64,000 bases of DNA from a bacterium. GTDB taxonomy: Bacteria > Desulfobacterota > Deferrisomatia > Deferrisomatales > BM512. The translations under genes and the position numbers were made by a program. Location: NCBI GenBank assembly GCA_004322275.1, contig SCTA01000036.1, positions 1 through 64,000 of the forward strand. The letters are read 5' to 3'. Positions 1 to 9,155 of the stretch are shown here, in pieces. Numbering within the stretch: the first letter of the stretch is position 1; the number at the start of each line of letters is the position of its first letter. The notes beneath the pieces were generated by a model. That model did not search any database. It worked only from the letters and a program-made list of their open reading frames with translations, and was not told where the DNA came from.

Positions 1-172
1 TTTGAGAGCGATTTTGTCGCGAAGACTGAGCAAAACCGCAGGCGTAGTTGTTCTACGGCGAGGTTTTGCGATTGATGAGCGGCAAAAGCGGGCCAAAAGC
101 CGGATGCGAGAACGAAGGTTCTATTTACGGACAAGCCCTAAATCCGGCGCTGCATAGAAGGAAACTCCAGAG
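1..172. other. Intergenic region upstream of panD with a long imperfect hairpin
   Basis: No gene is visible here. Positions 30-69 form an imperfect hairpin: GCAAAACC (30-37) pairs with GGTTTTGC (62-69), and CGTAG (43-47) pairs with CTACG (53-57). No T-tract follows, so it does not look like an intrinsic terminator. The stretch CTATTTACGGACAAGCC at 121-137 recurs with one change at 41469-41485, which suggests a dispersed element rather than a panD-specific leader. Confidence 0.4.
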
Positions 173-535
173 ATGATCAGAAGAATGCTTCAGGGGAAGA
201 TACATCGCGCCACCGTCACCGGGGCGGACCTCCACTACGAGGGGTCGATCTCCATCGACACCGCCCTGATGGAAGGCGCCGGAATCCTCCCCTACGAGCA
301 GGTGCAGATTTACAACGTGACCAGCGGCCACCGCTTCGCCACCTACGCCATCGAGGGCGAGCGCGGCAGCGGCGTCATCTGCGTCAATGGCGCGGCGGCC
401 CACAAGGCCTCGAAGGGCGACATAATCATCATCGCCTCCTACGTCTCGATGGAAGACGCGGAGGCCCGGAAATGGAAGCCCAACCTCGTCTACGTAGACG
501 GCCGGAACAAAAGAAGCGGCCTCGCGGCGGCATGA
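173..535 (+). CDS. panD: Aspartate 1-decarboxylase (proenzyme)
   Basis: Makes beta-alanine from L-aspartate for pantothenate and coenzyme A synthesis in the cytosol. The 120 residues match the usual length of the family. The self-cleavage site that creates the pyruvoyl cofactor is visible as YEGS-ISID, with Gly24-Ser25 as the expected scissile bond. The start at 173 gives the canonical [17 protein letters not shown]-terminus. The stop overlaps the next start (ATGA at 532-535), so the two genes are translationally coupled. A ketopantoate reductase gene (panE) of the same pathway lies at 55.2-56.2 kb, not in this operon. Confidence 0.96.
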   Translation: MIRRMLQGKIHRATVTGADLHYEGSISIDTALMEGAGILPYEQVQIYNVTSGHRFATYAIEGERGSGVICVNGAAAHKASKGDIIIIASYVSMEDAEARKWKPNLVYVDGRNKRSGLAAA

Positions 536-1716
536 GGCTGCTTCGCGCCCCCCTCGTCTTCACCGGTTTTTCTCCGCTGATTGAAAACGGGGGGGTGCTC
601 CTCGGCGACGACGGCAGGATAGCGTCGGTGGGGGCTGCGAAGGACCTTTTAAAAGACGCTCCCGGCGCACCCGTCGAGGATTTCCCCGATTCTATCCTCC
701 TTCCCCCCCTCGTGAACTGCCACGCCCACCTCGAACTGGCGGCGCTGCCCAAAATCCGGGATGACGTTGACTTCACCGGCTGGCTGGGCGAAGTAGTCGC
801 CGAAAAGAAGAGAGCCTCGCCCGCGGACTTCGAGCGGGGAATAAAAGAGGGGATTGAACTTTGCCGGGTGGGAGGGCAGGGGGTGATAGCCGACGTGGCG
901 AGCGCGACGGGTGTAGAAAAGAGTTACGGGAAGTCCGGTGCGAGGGTGGTCTTTACCCCCGAGCTCATCTGCCTCGATCCCTCCGGCGCTGCGAAAGCCG
1001 TTGAAAACGCCCTGGGCCGGAAAGCAGGGGGAAACGCCTCGTGGGGCGGCGTCTTCGCCCACGCGCCCTACACCGTCTGCGAAGAGGCGTATCTCGAATG
1101 CGCCAAAGCGCTGCGCCGGGAAGGACTCCTCTTCACCCACGCGGCGGAGAGCCCCGAGGAGGTGGAATACTGCCTTACCGGCAAGGGGGCGATTCCAGAG
1201 CGGCTTTTCGGCAATTCGCCGGTAAACCCTCCGCCCTCTCCGGGGCTTCACCCCATCGACTGGCTGGACAAAATCGGCGTTCTGGGCAATCGGACGGTGC
1301 TGGTTCACTGCGTCCAGCTCGGAAAAGGCCACGTAAACCTTATAGCGGCCAGGAGGGCGCGGGTCGTCCTCTGCCCCAGGTCCAATAAAAACCTCGGGGT
1401 GGGAAGCGCCCCGGCCCTTGAGCTTCTCCGCGCGCGGGTGAATATAGGCCTTGGCACCGACAGCATCCTCAGCGCGGGAGACCTCGACCTCTGGAAGGAA
1501 GTCACAGCCGCCGTGGACGACTACGGCTTCTCCCCGGAGGACGCGCTCTTCGCCGGGACTTCCTGGGGAGCCAGGGTTCTCGGTCTGGAGGGGGAAAGCG
1601 GCTCTTTATCGCCCGGCCGCCGGGCTGCTATACTCGTGAGGAAGCTTGGGGAGGGGAAAGACCGCTGGGAAAGGATATTCTCCTCCTCCGGCGAAAACTG
1701 TTTTTACGTCAATTGA
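532..1716 (+). CDS. Amidohydrolase-family deaminase, possibly aminofutalosine deaminase
   Basis: A 394-residue TIM-barrel amidohydrolase. Metal-ligand motifs appear in the family order: NCHAHLEL near the N-terminus, THAAES in the middle, LVHCVQL, and GLGTDSILS near the C-terminus. The CPRSN motif before the last Asp is typical of the adenosine/guanine/aminofutalosine deaminase group (SsnA/MqnX/TrzN-like). The start at 532 is chosen because it forms an ATGA overlap with panD; an in-frame ATG at 472 would overlap panD by 64 bases. The menG/ubiE-type gene at 62.9 kb makes a role in the futalosine menaquinone route (MqnX) plausible. That assignment is inference, and other nucleoside or amino-purine deaminase functions fit as well. 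Confidence 0.82.
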   Translation: MRLLRAPLVFTGFSPLIENGGVLLGDDGRIASVGAAKDLLKDAPGAPVEDFPDSILLPPLVNCHAHLELAALPKIRDDVDFTGWLGEVVAEKKRASPADFERGIKEGIELCRVGGQGVIADVASATGVEKSYGKSGARVVFTPELICLDPSGAAKAVENALGRKAGGNASWGGVFAHAPYTVCEEAYLECAKALRREGLLFTHAAESPEEVEYCLTGKGAIPERLFGNSPVNPPPSPGLHPIDWLDKIGVLGNRTVLVHCVQLGKGHVNLIAARRARVVLCPRSNKNLGVGSAPALELLRARVNIGLGTDSILSAGDLDLWKEVTAAVDDYGFSPEDALFAGTSWGARVLGLEGESGSLSPGRRAAILVRKLGEGKDRWERIFSSSGENCFYVN

Positions 1717-1718
1717 AA

Positions 1719-2426
1719 ATGGGAGCCCGATTGTTTACCAGACTCAAAAACGCGATTAAAAGACACTTTCTGACGGGCCTTCTGGTCTTCGTGCCGATAG
1801 CGCTGACGGTCTTTCTCGTCAACTGGCTCGACACCGCGCTGATGGCGAAGATTTCGCTTCTGCCCCCCGACTACAACCCGAACACCTACTTCGAGGGGCG
1901 GGTGCCGGGGCTCGGCGTCCTCCTCACCCTTGCGATTATCTACGTCATCGGGTTTATCAGCTCAAACTATCTCGGGAAAATCGTAGTAAAGATCTACGAG
2001 AGGCTTTTAAACCAGATACCGGGGGTGAGCTGGCTCTACGGGGTCTCCAAGCAGTTCATGGGGGCGATCTTCAAGCTGCTGGAGGAGCTGCAGGGCAAGG
2101 GGGCCGACAAGTTCAGGGGGGTGGCGCTCGTCGAATACCCGCGAAAGGGCATTTACACGCTGGCCTTCATAACGGGGGATTCGGTCGCGGAGATTCAGGA
2201 GGTCACCGGCAAGGAGGTGGTCAACATCTTCATACCGACCACCCCCAACCCCACTTCCGGCTTTTTCCTCATGGTCCCGAAGGAGGAGCTTGTCCTTCTG
2301 AAAATGACGGTGGAGCAGGCCTTCAGGCTGATCCTGAGCGCCGGGATGGTGGGCGCGGACGCCCCGAAAAAGCAAAAAGAAAGGCCCGCCACTTCGGGGC
2401 GGGCCGTTGAAAACGTACCGGTGTAA
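1719..2426 (+). CDS. DUF502 family membrane protein
   Basis: About 235 residues with a basic N-terminus, a first membrane helix (around residues 18-37) and a second (around 65-85), then a soluble domain containing VEYPRKGIYTLAFITG and the PTTPNPTSGFFLMVP motif diagnostic of the DUF502 family. The function of this family is unknown. The start is taken at ATG 1719, just past the stop of the upstream deaminase; a TTG at 1713 overlapping that stop is an alternative. The 3' end contains a GC-rich hairpin that works as a terminator on the other strand. The gene converges with the small cysteine-rich gene that ends at 2430. Confidence 0.88.
   Translation: MGARLFTRLKNAIKRHFLTGLLVFVPIALTVFLVNWLDTALMAKISLLPPDYNPNTYFEGRVPGLGVLLTLAIIYVIGFISSNYLGKIVVKIYERLLNQIPGVSWLYGVSKQFMGAIFKLLEELQGKGADKFRGVALVEYPRKGIYTLAFITGDSVAEIQEVTGKEVVNIFIPTTPNPTSGFFLMVPKEELVLLKMTVEQAFRLILSAGMVGADAPKKQKERPATSGRAVENVPV
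2366..2405 (-). terminator. Intrinsic terminator of the PxxKW gene, inside the DUF502 coding end
   Basis: GGCCCGCC (2383-2390) pairs perfectly with GGCGGGCC (2398-2405) over a 7-base loop. Read on the minus strand the hairpin is followed by a T-rich tail (complement of 2366-2382). It therefore ends minus-strand transcription from the gene at 2430-2714. On the plus strand no T-tract follows. The terminator is built from DUF502 codons. Confidence 0.72.
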
Positions 2427-2429
2427 AGC

Positions 2430-2714
2430 TTAGCGGCCTTTGGAAGCTCTTTTGCTCGCCTTGAGGGGGTTGAGCATCTTCTGGGTTTCCTGGGCCTCGA
2501 TCTTGATGTGAGTAGCCATATTGCAGATTCCCATTGCCCACTGGAGCGCGGGAATCGGGTAGACGTGGCAGTACTTGCCGGTGGGCCATTCCTCAACGCG
2601 GGCGCAACCCTCGCATTTTTCGACGATCTGGGCGCATTCCTTGGCTTCCTGAAGGCAGCCTTTCTTGCTCCAGAAAAGGCACTCTTTTTCTTTTTTTACT
2701 GTCTGGCAACGCAT
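2430..2714 (-). CDS. Small cysteine-rich PxxKW-type protein
   Basis: 94 residues with nine cysteines: RCQTV, KECLFW, KKGCLQ, KECAQ, a KCEGCARVEE knuckle, KYCHVYP, then IPALQWAMGICNMATH. The central GCxRV and the YPxPxxxW...G.CNMATH ending match the PxxKW family of cysteine-rich proteins known mainly from Deltaproteobacteria. Here the signature reads PALQW instead of PxxKW. Metal or iron-sulfur binding is plausible but unproven. The start at 2714 is preferred over 2723 because GGAGG lies 11 bases upstream. The gene is divergent from tilS. Confidence 0.78.
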   Translation of the reverse strand: MRCQTVKKEKECLFWSKKGCLQEAKECAQIVEKCEGCARVEEWPTGKYCHVYPIPALQWAMGICNMATHIKIEAQETQKMLNPLKASKRASKGR

Positions 2715-2778
2715 TTTTTGCATGCCCTCCGTTTGGTTGTTACAAGGCCCGGGAGCCGGTGTATTCATGAAAGCGTTG

Positions 2779-2784
2779 TATAAT
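2779..2784 (+). promoter_or_regulatory. TATAAT-like -10 element ahead of tilS
   Basis: A consensus TATAAT sits 25 bases upstream of the tilS start in the gap between divergent genes. No good -35 hexamer is seen at the right distance, so this is a weak call. Confidence 0.3.
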
Positions 2785-2808
2785 AGCCACCAAGGAGCGG
2801 GGTTGTCA

Positions 2809-4134
2809 ATGGATTTGCGGGAGGAAATTTCACGGGCCGTAGAAGGGGCCCGTCTCGGGGGCAGGGGCATTCTGGCCGCCGTCTCGGGAGGGGTGGATTC
2901 GGTCACCCTCCTTCGCCTCCTTTGCGAAACGGGTATAAGGGTCGAGGCGGCCCACGTGGACCACGGCCTTCGCGCCGACAGCGCAAAGGACGCGGAGTTC
3001 GTCAGGGAACTGGCGGCGAAACTCGGCGTCCCCTTTCACCTCCTGACCCTTACGCGCGAGGATTTCCCCAAATCCGTGAACGTTCAGGCTGCCGGGAGGG
3101 AGCTTCGACGCCGGTTTCTCGAAAATACCCGTGCCGAGAGGGGGCTTGACGCAATCGCCCTCGCCCACCACGCCGACGATCAGGCGGAGACCGTCCTCTT
3201 CCGCCTCCTGCGCGGAGCGGGGCCGAGGGGGGTGTGCGGGATGTCGCCCTGGGAGCCTCCTTACCTCCGGCCTCTCCTTTTCGTGAAGCGTTCGGAAATA
3301 GAGGGCTACGCCGCCGAAAATGATATTTCCTTCCGCGAGGACCCGACCAACAGGACTCCGCGCTACTCCCGCAACAGGATACGGCGCGAGCTTCTCCCTC
3401 TGGCGAGGGATATCTGCCCCGGCGCGGACTCCGCGATTCTGCGCTACAGCGCCCTTGCGAGGCGCGACGAAGAGTTTCTGACCACTCTCGCCCTCGGAGA
3501 ATTTGAAAAGCTCGCGAAAAGAGAGCCTGAGGGGTACAGCTTTTCCACTCCGGACCTCGCGGCCCTGCCCCTGCCGGTCCGCTCAAGGCTCTACCTCGCG
3601 GCCTTCCGCTCCCTGGAGGAAGACACCTCCCTGCTCTCCTCAGGCCACCTCGAAGAGCTTGAATCCCTTCTGGAAGAGGGGAAGCCCTACCGCCGCGCCC
3701 CCGTGCCGGGCGGGGCGGTCTTCGCCAGAAGCTACGGCCGGTTCTGGGTGCTGAAAAAGACCGCGCTGAAAACCCCTTCGGGAGAACCGGCTCCAAATGA
3801 GTGGGGGGCGGGGGTCTTTGAAAAGCAGGTAATCCCGGCAGGCTCCCTGAGCGTCGAACTACCCGCCGGAAGGCCGGAGGGGGAGATGGTTTTTCGGCTT
3901 TGGAGGCCGGGAGACAGGCTTTTCGGGAGAAAGGTCAAGGATATCCTTATGGAAGCGCGTGTGGAGAGGTGGCGAAGGCCCCTTGCCGTGGTCGCCGAGG
4001 ACAGGGAAGGCGTGGCCGCCCTTTTCGCTCCGGGGGAGCCCGGCTTCGCGCTGGGGGCGGACAAAAATGAGTCCTCCCCGTCCGGCGTTTTCGCCGCCCT
4101 CCGCGCCGGATGGTGGCGAAGGCCGCTTTTTTAA
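2809..4134 (+). CDS. tilS: tRNA(Ile)-lysidine synthase
   Basis: Modifies C34 of the AUA-decoding tRNA-Ile with lysine, using ATP. The PP-loop SGGVDS lies at residues 26-31, followed by ALAHHADDQAET and the tail region FREDPTNRTPRYSRNRIRRELLP typical of TilS. A C-terminal region (FRLWRPGDRLFGRKVKDILMEARV) corresponds to the TilS C-terminal domain. The start at 2809 is preceded by AAGGAG at a suitable distance and gives 441 residues. Upstream in-frame starts at 2665 and 2767 only add sequence unlike the family. It is followed after 121 bases by ftsH, a common neighbour of tilS in many bacteria. Confidence 0.95.
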   Translation: MDLREEISRAVEGARLGGRGILAAVSGGVDSVTLLRLLCETGIRVEAAHVDHGLRADSAKDAEFVRELAAKLGVPFHLLTLTREDFPKSVNVQAAGRELRRRFLENTRAERGLDAIALAHHADDQAETVLFRLLRGAGPRGVCGMSPWEPPYLRPLLFVKRSEIEGYAAENDISFREDPTNRTPRYSRNRIRRELLPLARDICPGADSAILRYSALARRDEEFLTTLALGEFEKLAKREPEGYSFSTPDLAALPLPVRSRLYLAAFRSLEEDTSLLSSGHLEELESLLEEGKPYRRAPVPGGAVFARSYGRFWVLKKTALKTPSGEPAPNEWGAGVFEKQVIPAGSLSVELPAGRPEGEMVFRLWRPGDRLFGRKVKDILMEARVERWRRPLAVVAEDREGVAALFAPGEPGFALGADKNESSPSGVFAALRAGWWRRPLF

Positions 4135-4221
4135 GGCAGACGACTCTCGGACCTTTGGCGCGAAGCGCAAAAGTGTGATAAAAATAATAAGTTTACAAAA
4201 CGTTGCACCACTTCGTTAATA

Positions 4222-4243
4222 CCCCGAAGTCCGGGGATTTTTT
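4222..4243 (+). terminator. Possible weak terminator between tilS and ftsH
   Basis: CCCCG (4222-4226), loop AAGTC, CGGGG (4232-4236), then A and six T. The stem is only 5 bp. It lies just before the ftsH ribosome-binding site and could act as a terminator for tilS or an attenuator for ftsH. The rest of 4135-4255 shows no gene; TTGGCG (4155) followed by an AT-rich GATAAA (4177) could be a promoter. Confidence 0.4.
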
Positions 4244-4255
4244 CGTGAGGTTTGG

Positions 4256-6157
4256 ATGAGTTCGCCCGCAAGGCAGATGAAGCCCGTTTTCAAGAATCTA
4301 GCCCTCTGGCTGCTGATAGCCGTCATTCTGATGCTGGTTTACCAGTTTTTCGGAGAGATAGAGGGAGGCCCCAAAAACGTCCCCTATTCGGATTTCATAG
4401 AATCCGTCGAGAAGGGGCGCGTGACCGAAGCCCGCCTTCAAGGGCAGGAGGTCTCCGGCAAATACACCGACAAGACAGCTTTCCGCACCATCCTGCCGCC
4501 CGGAGACCCCGACGTGGTCAGAATAATGCGCGAAAAGGGGGTAGCCATCACCGTTGAGCCGAAGGAGGAGACCTCCGTCTTCATGATGCTCCTCGCCAAC
4601 TGGCTACCGATGATCGTGCTCTTCGCCATCTTCTTCATCTTCATGAGGCAGATGCAGGGCGGCGGCAAGGCTATGACCTTCGGAAAGAGCAGGGCGAAGC
4701 TCCTCAGCCAGGACGAGACGAAGGTCACCTTCGCGGATGTCGCCGGCATAGACGAGGCCAAGGAAGAGGTTCAGGAGATCGTCGAGTTTCTGAAAAACCC
4801 GAAAAGGTTCACCAAGCTCGGCGGCAGGATACCCAAGGGGGTTCTCCTCATGGGCTCGCCGGGCACAGGCAAGACCCTGCTCGCGAAGGCGATAGCGGGG
4901 GAGGCTGGAGTTCCCTTCTTTTCAATCTCCGGCTCGGATTTCGTCGAGATGTTCGTCGGCGTCGGTGCTTCGCGCGTCAGGGACCTCTTCATACAGGGGA
5001 AAAAGAACGCGCCCTGCATCATCTTCATCGACGAGATCGACGCGGTAGGAAGACACCGCGGCGCGGGCCTCGGCGGCGGCCACGACGAACGCGAGCAGAC
5101 CCTGAACCAGCTTCTGGTCGAGATGGACGGCTTTGAATCCAACGAGGGAGTTATACTGATGGCGGCGACCAACCGCCCCGATGTTCTCGACCCCGCCCTC
5201 CTTCGTCCCGGCAGGTTCGACAGGCAGGTGGTGGTGCCCCAGCCGGATATCAAGGGCAGGACGGGAATCCTTCGGGTCCATTCCAAGAACGTCCCGATGT
5301 CCAGGGACGTGGACCTCGAAATAATCGCCAGGGGGACGCCGGGTTTTTCCGGCGCGGACCTCGAAAACCTCGTCAACGAGGCGGCTCTCGCCGCCGCCCG
5401 CGCCGACAAGGAAGCGGTGGAGATGGAGGATTTCGAGAAGGCGAAGGACAAGGTGCTGATGGGCTCCGAGCGCCGCTCGATGGCGCTCTCCGAGGAGGAG
5501 AGAAAAGTCACCGCCTATCACGAGGCGGGCCACGCTGTCTGCGCGATAATCCTCCCCTACGCCGACCCGGTCCACAAGGTCTCGATTATACCCCGTGGCC
5601 GCGCCCTCGGCATCACCCTCTCGCTTCCCACGGACGACAAGTACACCTATACAAAGGAGTATCTCTACGACCGCATTGCCGTGGCGATGGGGGGACGCGC
5701 GGCGGAGGAGATATTCCTCGGCCACATCTCCACCGGAGCCTCCAACGACATCGAAAAGGCCACCGAACTCGCCCGCCGCATGGTCTGCAAGTACGGCATG
5801 AGCGACAAACTGGGGCCGATCTCCTACGGGCGCGAGGAGGAGCAGATATTCCTCGGCAAGGAACTGGTCAGCCACAAGGATTTCAGCGAAGCCACCGCGG
5901 TGTCCATAGACGGGGAAATAAGATTAATCATCGAAACGAACCTGGAGACCGCCCGCAGGGTTATCAACGAAAACCGCGAAAACGTCGAGAAACTCGTCAG
6001 CGCCCTCCTCGAAAAGGAGACTCTGGGCGCGGAGGAGGTCGAATCCCTGATAAGGGGCGTTTCGCCCGCCGGTCCGGCCGCCAAAGGCGAAACGAATCCT
6101 CCCGCCGGAGGCGAGACTGCCGAAGGAGAGGCGAAGCAGGAAGAGTTCAATTTCTAG
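4256..6157 (+). CDS. ftsH: ATP-dependent zinc metalloprotease FtsH
   Basis: Membrane-anchored AAA+ protease for quality control of membrane and regulatory proteins. Of 633 residues, membrane helices lie near 12-31 and 109-130, flanking the periplasmic domain. The AAA module has Walker A GSPGTGKT near residue 200, Walker [10 protein letters not shown] near 255, and the [13 protein letters not shown] pore-loop and RPGRFDR second-region-of-homology signatures. The zinc site HEAGH lies near 422-426 with the third ligand in the SNDIEKAT region. The C-terminus is an acidic, low-complexity Pro/Ala/Gly/Glu tail. It heads the run ftsH-folP-cdaA-cdaR-glmM. Confidence 0.98.
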   Translation: MSSPARQMKPVFKNLALWLLIAVILMLVYQFFGEIEGGPKNVPYSDFIESVEKGRVTEARLQGQEVSGKYTDKTAFRTILPPGDPDVVRIMREKGVAITVEPKEETSVFMMLLANWLPMIVLFAIFFIFMRQMQGGGKAMTFGKSRAKLLSQDETKVTFADVAGIDEAKEEVQEIVEFLKNPKRFTKLGGRIPKGVLLMGSPGTGKTLLAKAIAGEAGVPFFSISGSDFVEMFVGVGASRVRDLFIQGKKNAPCIIFIDEIDAVGRHRGAGLGGGHDEREQTLNQLLVEMDGFESNEGVILMAATNRPDVLDPALLRPGRFDRQVVVPQPDIKGRTGILRVHSKNVPMSRDVDLEIIARGTPGFSGADLENLVNEAALAAARADKEAVEMEDFEKAKDKVLMGSERRSMALSEEERKVTAYHEAGHAVCAIILPYADPVHKVSIIPRGRALGITLSLPTDDKYTYTKEYLYDRIAVAMGGRAAEEIFLGHISTGASNDIEKATELARRMVCKYGMSDKLGPISYGREEEQIFLGKELVSHKDFSEATAVSIDGEIRLIIETNLETARRVINENRENVEKLVSALLEKETLGAEEVESLIRGVSPAGPAAKGETNPPAGGETAEGEAKQEEFNF

Positions 6158-6174
6158 TTCCGGGAGAGACGATA

Positions 6175-7386
6175 GTGCGATTCGGGGTAAGACGGCTTGA
6201 CATAAAGACCAGGGAAGACGCCCAAAGAGAGCTTGCGCTGACCCGCGCCGACGAGGCGGGCGTCGCGAGGATGCTCGACAAGGCGCGCTTTCTGGCGATA
6301 AAGGTCGAGGGGCTGAAAGCCCCCGCCGCCAACATACTCAAGCAGGAGATGCTCTCCGTCGGCGGCGACGCCTCGGTAGCCCGGGGGGTGATCAACTGTT
6401 CCGCCGAGCTAAGTTCCTCCGTGATCATGGGAACCCGAAAGCAGATAAAAAACCTCGTTAAGAAGCTCAAGGCCCAGCCCTTCGGGCTAAAGGTTCTTGC
6501 CGACGAACTGACCGAACTTCTCAGGGCGGAGGAGGGTCCCTTTAAAATCGAGTGGCCCGGCGGAACCCTGGACCTCTCCGAGCGGGTGGCGGTCATGGGC
6601 ATCATCAACGTCACGCCCGACTCCTTTTCGGACGGAAACGACAATTTCCGCTACGAAGACGCCCTCGCGAGCGCTCTTGAAATGGTCGGCGAGGGGGCTG
6701 ACATCCTCGACATCGGCGGGGAGTCCACCCGCCCCGGAGCCGAGGCCGTCCCGCTCGAAGAAGAGCTGAAAAGAGTCCTTCCCCTCGTCGAGTATCTCGC
6801 GCCGAGGGTTAAAGTCCCCATCTCGGTAGATACCTACAAGGCCCAGGTGGCCGGAAGGGCCGTTGAAGCGGGTGCCTCCATCGTAAACGACGTAAGCGGC
6901 CTTCGCCTCGACCCGGAAATGGCCTCCACCGTGGCTAAAACCGGCGCGAACGTCGTTGTCATGCACATGAGGGGCGTCCCCCGCGACATGCAGTCCGACA
7001 CCCACTATGAAGACCTGACCGGGGAGGTTTACGCGAGCCTTGCCGGCAGCGTAAAGCTCGCCCTTGAGGCGGGAGTCGCGCACGGGCGGATTATCGTCGA
7101 TCCCGGCATAGGTTTCGGCAAATCGGTTGACGGCAATCTCGCTCTTCTCCGGCGGCTGCCCGAATTCACCTCCCTGGGGCTCCCTGTGCTGGTCGGGGCG
7201 AGCAGAAAGTCCTTCATCGGAAAGGTCCTGGGCATCGAAAACCCGAAGGAGCGGCTGGAGGGAAGCCTCTCGGCCGCCTCGCTTTCGGTCCTTCTGGGGG
7301 CCAACATCATCCGCGCCCACGATGTCAGGGAAACCCGCCGCGCCGTAGACCTGGCCTGGGCCGTGAAAAACGCGGGCCGGGGGTAA
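6175..7386 (+). CDS. folP: Dihydropteroate synthase with N-terminal extension
   Basis: Condenses p-aminobenzoate with the pterin diphosphate in folate synthesis. The core begins near residue 139 with MGIINVTPDSFSDG, then GADILDIGGESTRPGA, NDVSGL, MHMRG, DPGIGFGKS and GASRKSFIG: all DHPS signatures. The first 138 residues precede the core and match no domain I can name. They contain FLAIKVEGLKAPAANILKQEM and a GTRKQIKNL segment, and similar extended DHPS forms occur in clostridia and deltaproteobacteria. GTG start at 6175 with GGGAGA upstream. It is separated by only 3 bases from cdaA. Confidence 0.95.
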   Translation: MRFGVRRLDIKTREDAQRELALTRADEAGVARMLDKARFLAIKVEGLKAPAANILKQEMLSVGGDASVARGVINCSAELSSSVIMGTRKQIKNLVKKLKAQPFGLKVLADELTELLRAEEGPFKIEWPGGTLDLSERVAVMGIINVTPDSFSDGNDNFRYEDALASALEMVGEGADILDIGGESTRPGAEAVPLEEELKRVLPLVEYLAPRVKVPISVDTYKAQVAGRAVEAGASIVNDVSGLRLDPEMASTVAKTGANVVVMHMRGVPRDMQSDTHYEDLTGEVYASLAGSVKLALEAGVAHGRIIVDPGIGFGKSVDGNLALLRRLPEFTSLGLPVLVGASRKSFIGKVLGIENPKERLEGSLSAASLSVLLGANIIRAHDVRETRRAVDLAWAVKNAGRG

Positions 7387-7389
7387 GAA

Positions 7390-8214
7390 GTGTCGGATTT
7401 TCATTTTTCCTTCAGCGTAATCGACCTTCTGGACATCCTTTTGGTGGCTTTCGTCATCTACAGGATTCTTTTGCTCATAAAGGGGACGAGAACCTTTCAG
7501 GTGCTTCTCGGCCTCGTGGTCATCACCGCGACCTACATGGGAAGCAAGGTGCTCGGGCTGGTCACCATGAGCTGGATGCTGAACACCTTCCTCTCCTCCA
7601 TAATTCTGGTCCTGGTGATACTCTTCCAGAACGACATACGGAGAGGGCTGGCTCACATGGGACGCCACCCCCTGCTTCGCGGCAACAACGATTCGGGGGA
7701 AACCGCCGAGTGCCTCGACGAGATTGTGAGGGCCTCGATGGCGCTGGCGGGGAACAAAACCGGGGCGCTTATCGTCATAGAGAGGGAAACCAGCCTCCAG
7801 CACTTCATAGAGGGAGGGATACCGCTCGACGCGAATCTCGGAAAAGACCTCCTTTGCTCCATCTTCCTTACCGATTCCCCCCTCCACGACGGGGCGGTAA
7901 TCATCCGGGGGAGAAAGATAATACTCGCCTCCGCGATACTGCCGCTGACCTCCAGAATCGACCTCGAACAGGAGCTTGGCACGCGCCACCGCGCGGCGAT
8001 GGGGATAACCGAGGAGACTGACGCGGTCGTCATAGTCGTCAGCGAGGAGAGGGGGACCTTCTCCATCGTCCTTAACGGCAAGATAACCAGAGACCTCGAC
8101 GCGGTATCGATGCGCAGGGTCCTGGCGCGCCTCTTCCCCGGCCCGAGGGAAAAAGCGAGGAAGGGAAAGGCGAAACCCAGACCCCGCGTTTTCCCGAAGG
8201 AGGGTGCCGCGTGA
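7390..8214 (+). CDS. cdaA: Diadenylate cyclase CdaA
   Basis: Makes c-di-AMP from two ATP. The N-terminus has three membrane helices within residues 1-85, then the DAC domain with DSPLHDGAVIIRG (DGA motif near residue 165) and GTRHRAA (RHR motif near 197), both required for catalysis. GTG start at 7390. It overlaps cdaR by 4 bases, giving the classic cdaA-cdaR-glmM arrangement in which CdaR and GlmM modulate cyclase activity (known for the family in Firmicutes). No ydaO-type c-di-AMP riboswitch was recognised in the window. Confidence 0.96.
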   Translation: MSDFHFSFSVIDLLDILLVAFVIYRILLLIKGTRTFQVLLGLVVITATYMGSKVLGLVTMSWMLNTFLSSIILVLVILFQNDIRRGLAHMGRHPLLRGNNDSGETAECLDEIVRASMALAGNKTGALIVIERETSLQHFIEGGIPLDANLGKDLLCSIFLTDSPLHDGAVIIRGRKIILASAILPLTSRIDLEQELGTRHRAAMGITEETDAVVIVVSEERGTFSIVLNGKITRDLDAVSMRRVLARLFPGPREKARKGKAKPRPRVFPKEGAA

Positions 8215-9122
8215 ACACCGAACCGCTGCGCCGCGTTTTCACCGAAAACCGGGGGCTGAAGATAGTATCCCTCCTCATCGCCGTCCTTTTGTGGATGTTC
8301 GTGATAGGGGAGAAGCAGAGCGACATCGAACTCGACGTTCCCCTGTCGCTGGTCAACCTCTCCTCGGACCTCGTCATAACCAGCAGGGTGCCCGGCACAA
8401 TAAGCGTGAGGGTGACGGGCCCCCGGACGATAGTGGCGTCCATCTCCCCCAAGCAGTACGGACTGACGATGGACCTGAAGGGGATTCAGCCGGGAACCTC
8501 TTCCTTTGAGATACTGCCGTCGCGTTTCGGCTTCCCCAGGGGAGTAGAGGTCACCTCGATTTCGCCCGCCGTCGTCACCATCGTCGCCGACAGGACCGGC
8601 TACAAGAGCCTCGCCATGAAACCCCGGTTCAAGGGAGTTCCGGCGGAGGGGTATGAGGTCGCCGGGGTCGAGGTTTCCCCGCCCGAGGTCACGGTTGCGG
8701 CCTCCGAGAGGATTTTGAAGATACACAAGGAGCTCTCCACCGAAGTCATCGACCTCACCGGCATCGACGGGGGCATAACGAAGGTGGTACAGCCGGTTTT
8801 CCCCGACCCTTCCTTCCGCAGGGTGGACGACCGCCCGGTAAGCGTCAAGGTGCGCGTGCAGAAAATGAGCGCCGAGAGGGAGTTTCTCGCGGTGCCGGTC
8901 GCGCCGCCGGAGGGCGGCTGGGTCGTGGAGCCCCAGGCCGCGGACGTACGGGTAACCGGAAACGTCGGAGTACTGTCCGGGCTCTCGGCAAGAGATATAC
9001 ATATTACGGTTAGTCCGCCGCAAGCCGGTGAAGGCTATTCGCAGGTTGTGGCCGAACTGCCGGAGGGGGCGCGGGTTTTGTCGGTCAATCCGGAAAAAGT
9101 CAGGGTACGGCGGGTAAAATGA
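8211..9122 (+). CDS. cdaR: YbbR-domain protein, CdaA regulator
   Basis: 303 residues. One membrane helix near the N-terminus (about 20-40: LKIVSLLIAVLLWMFVIGE) is followed by an extracytoplasmic region made of several YbbR-type beta repeats; segments such as VTGPRTIVASI and VEVSPPEVTVAASERIL are typical. It is translationally coupled to cdaA (GTG of the overlap at 8211) and is followed by glmM. The role as a partner that tunes c-di-AMP synthesis comes from family knowledge and gene order. Confidence 0.9.
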   Translation: MNTEPLRRVFTENRGLKIVSLLIAVLLWMFVIGEKQSDIELDVPLSLVNLSSDLVITSRVPGTISVRVTGPRTIVASISPKQYGLTMDLKGIQPGTSSFEILPSRFGFPRGVEVTSISPAVVTIVADRTGYKSLAMKPRFKGVPAEGYEVAGVEVSPPEVTVAASERILKIHKELSTEVIDLTGIDGGITKVVQPVFPDPSFRRVDDRPVSVKVRVQKMSAEREFLAVPVAPPEGGWVVEPQAADVRVTGNVGVLSGLSARDIHITVSPPQAGEGYSQVVAELPEGARVLSVNPEKVRVRRVK

Positions 9123-9155
9123 TTTTTGCGTGTGGTTACAGTCTCAGGAGGCCCT

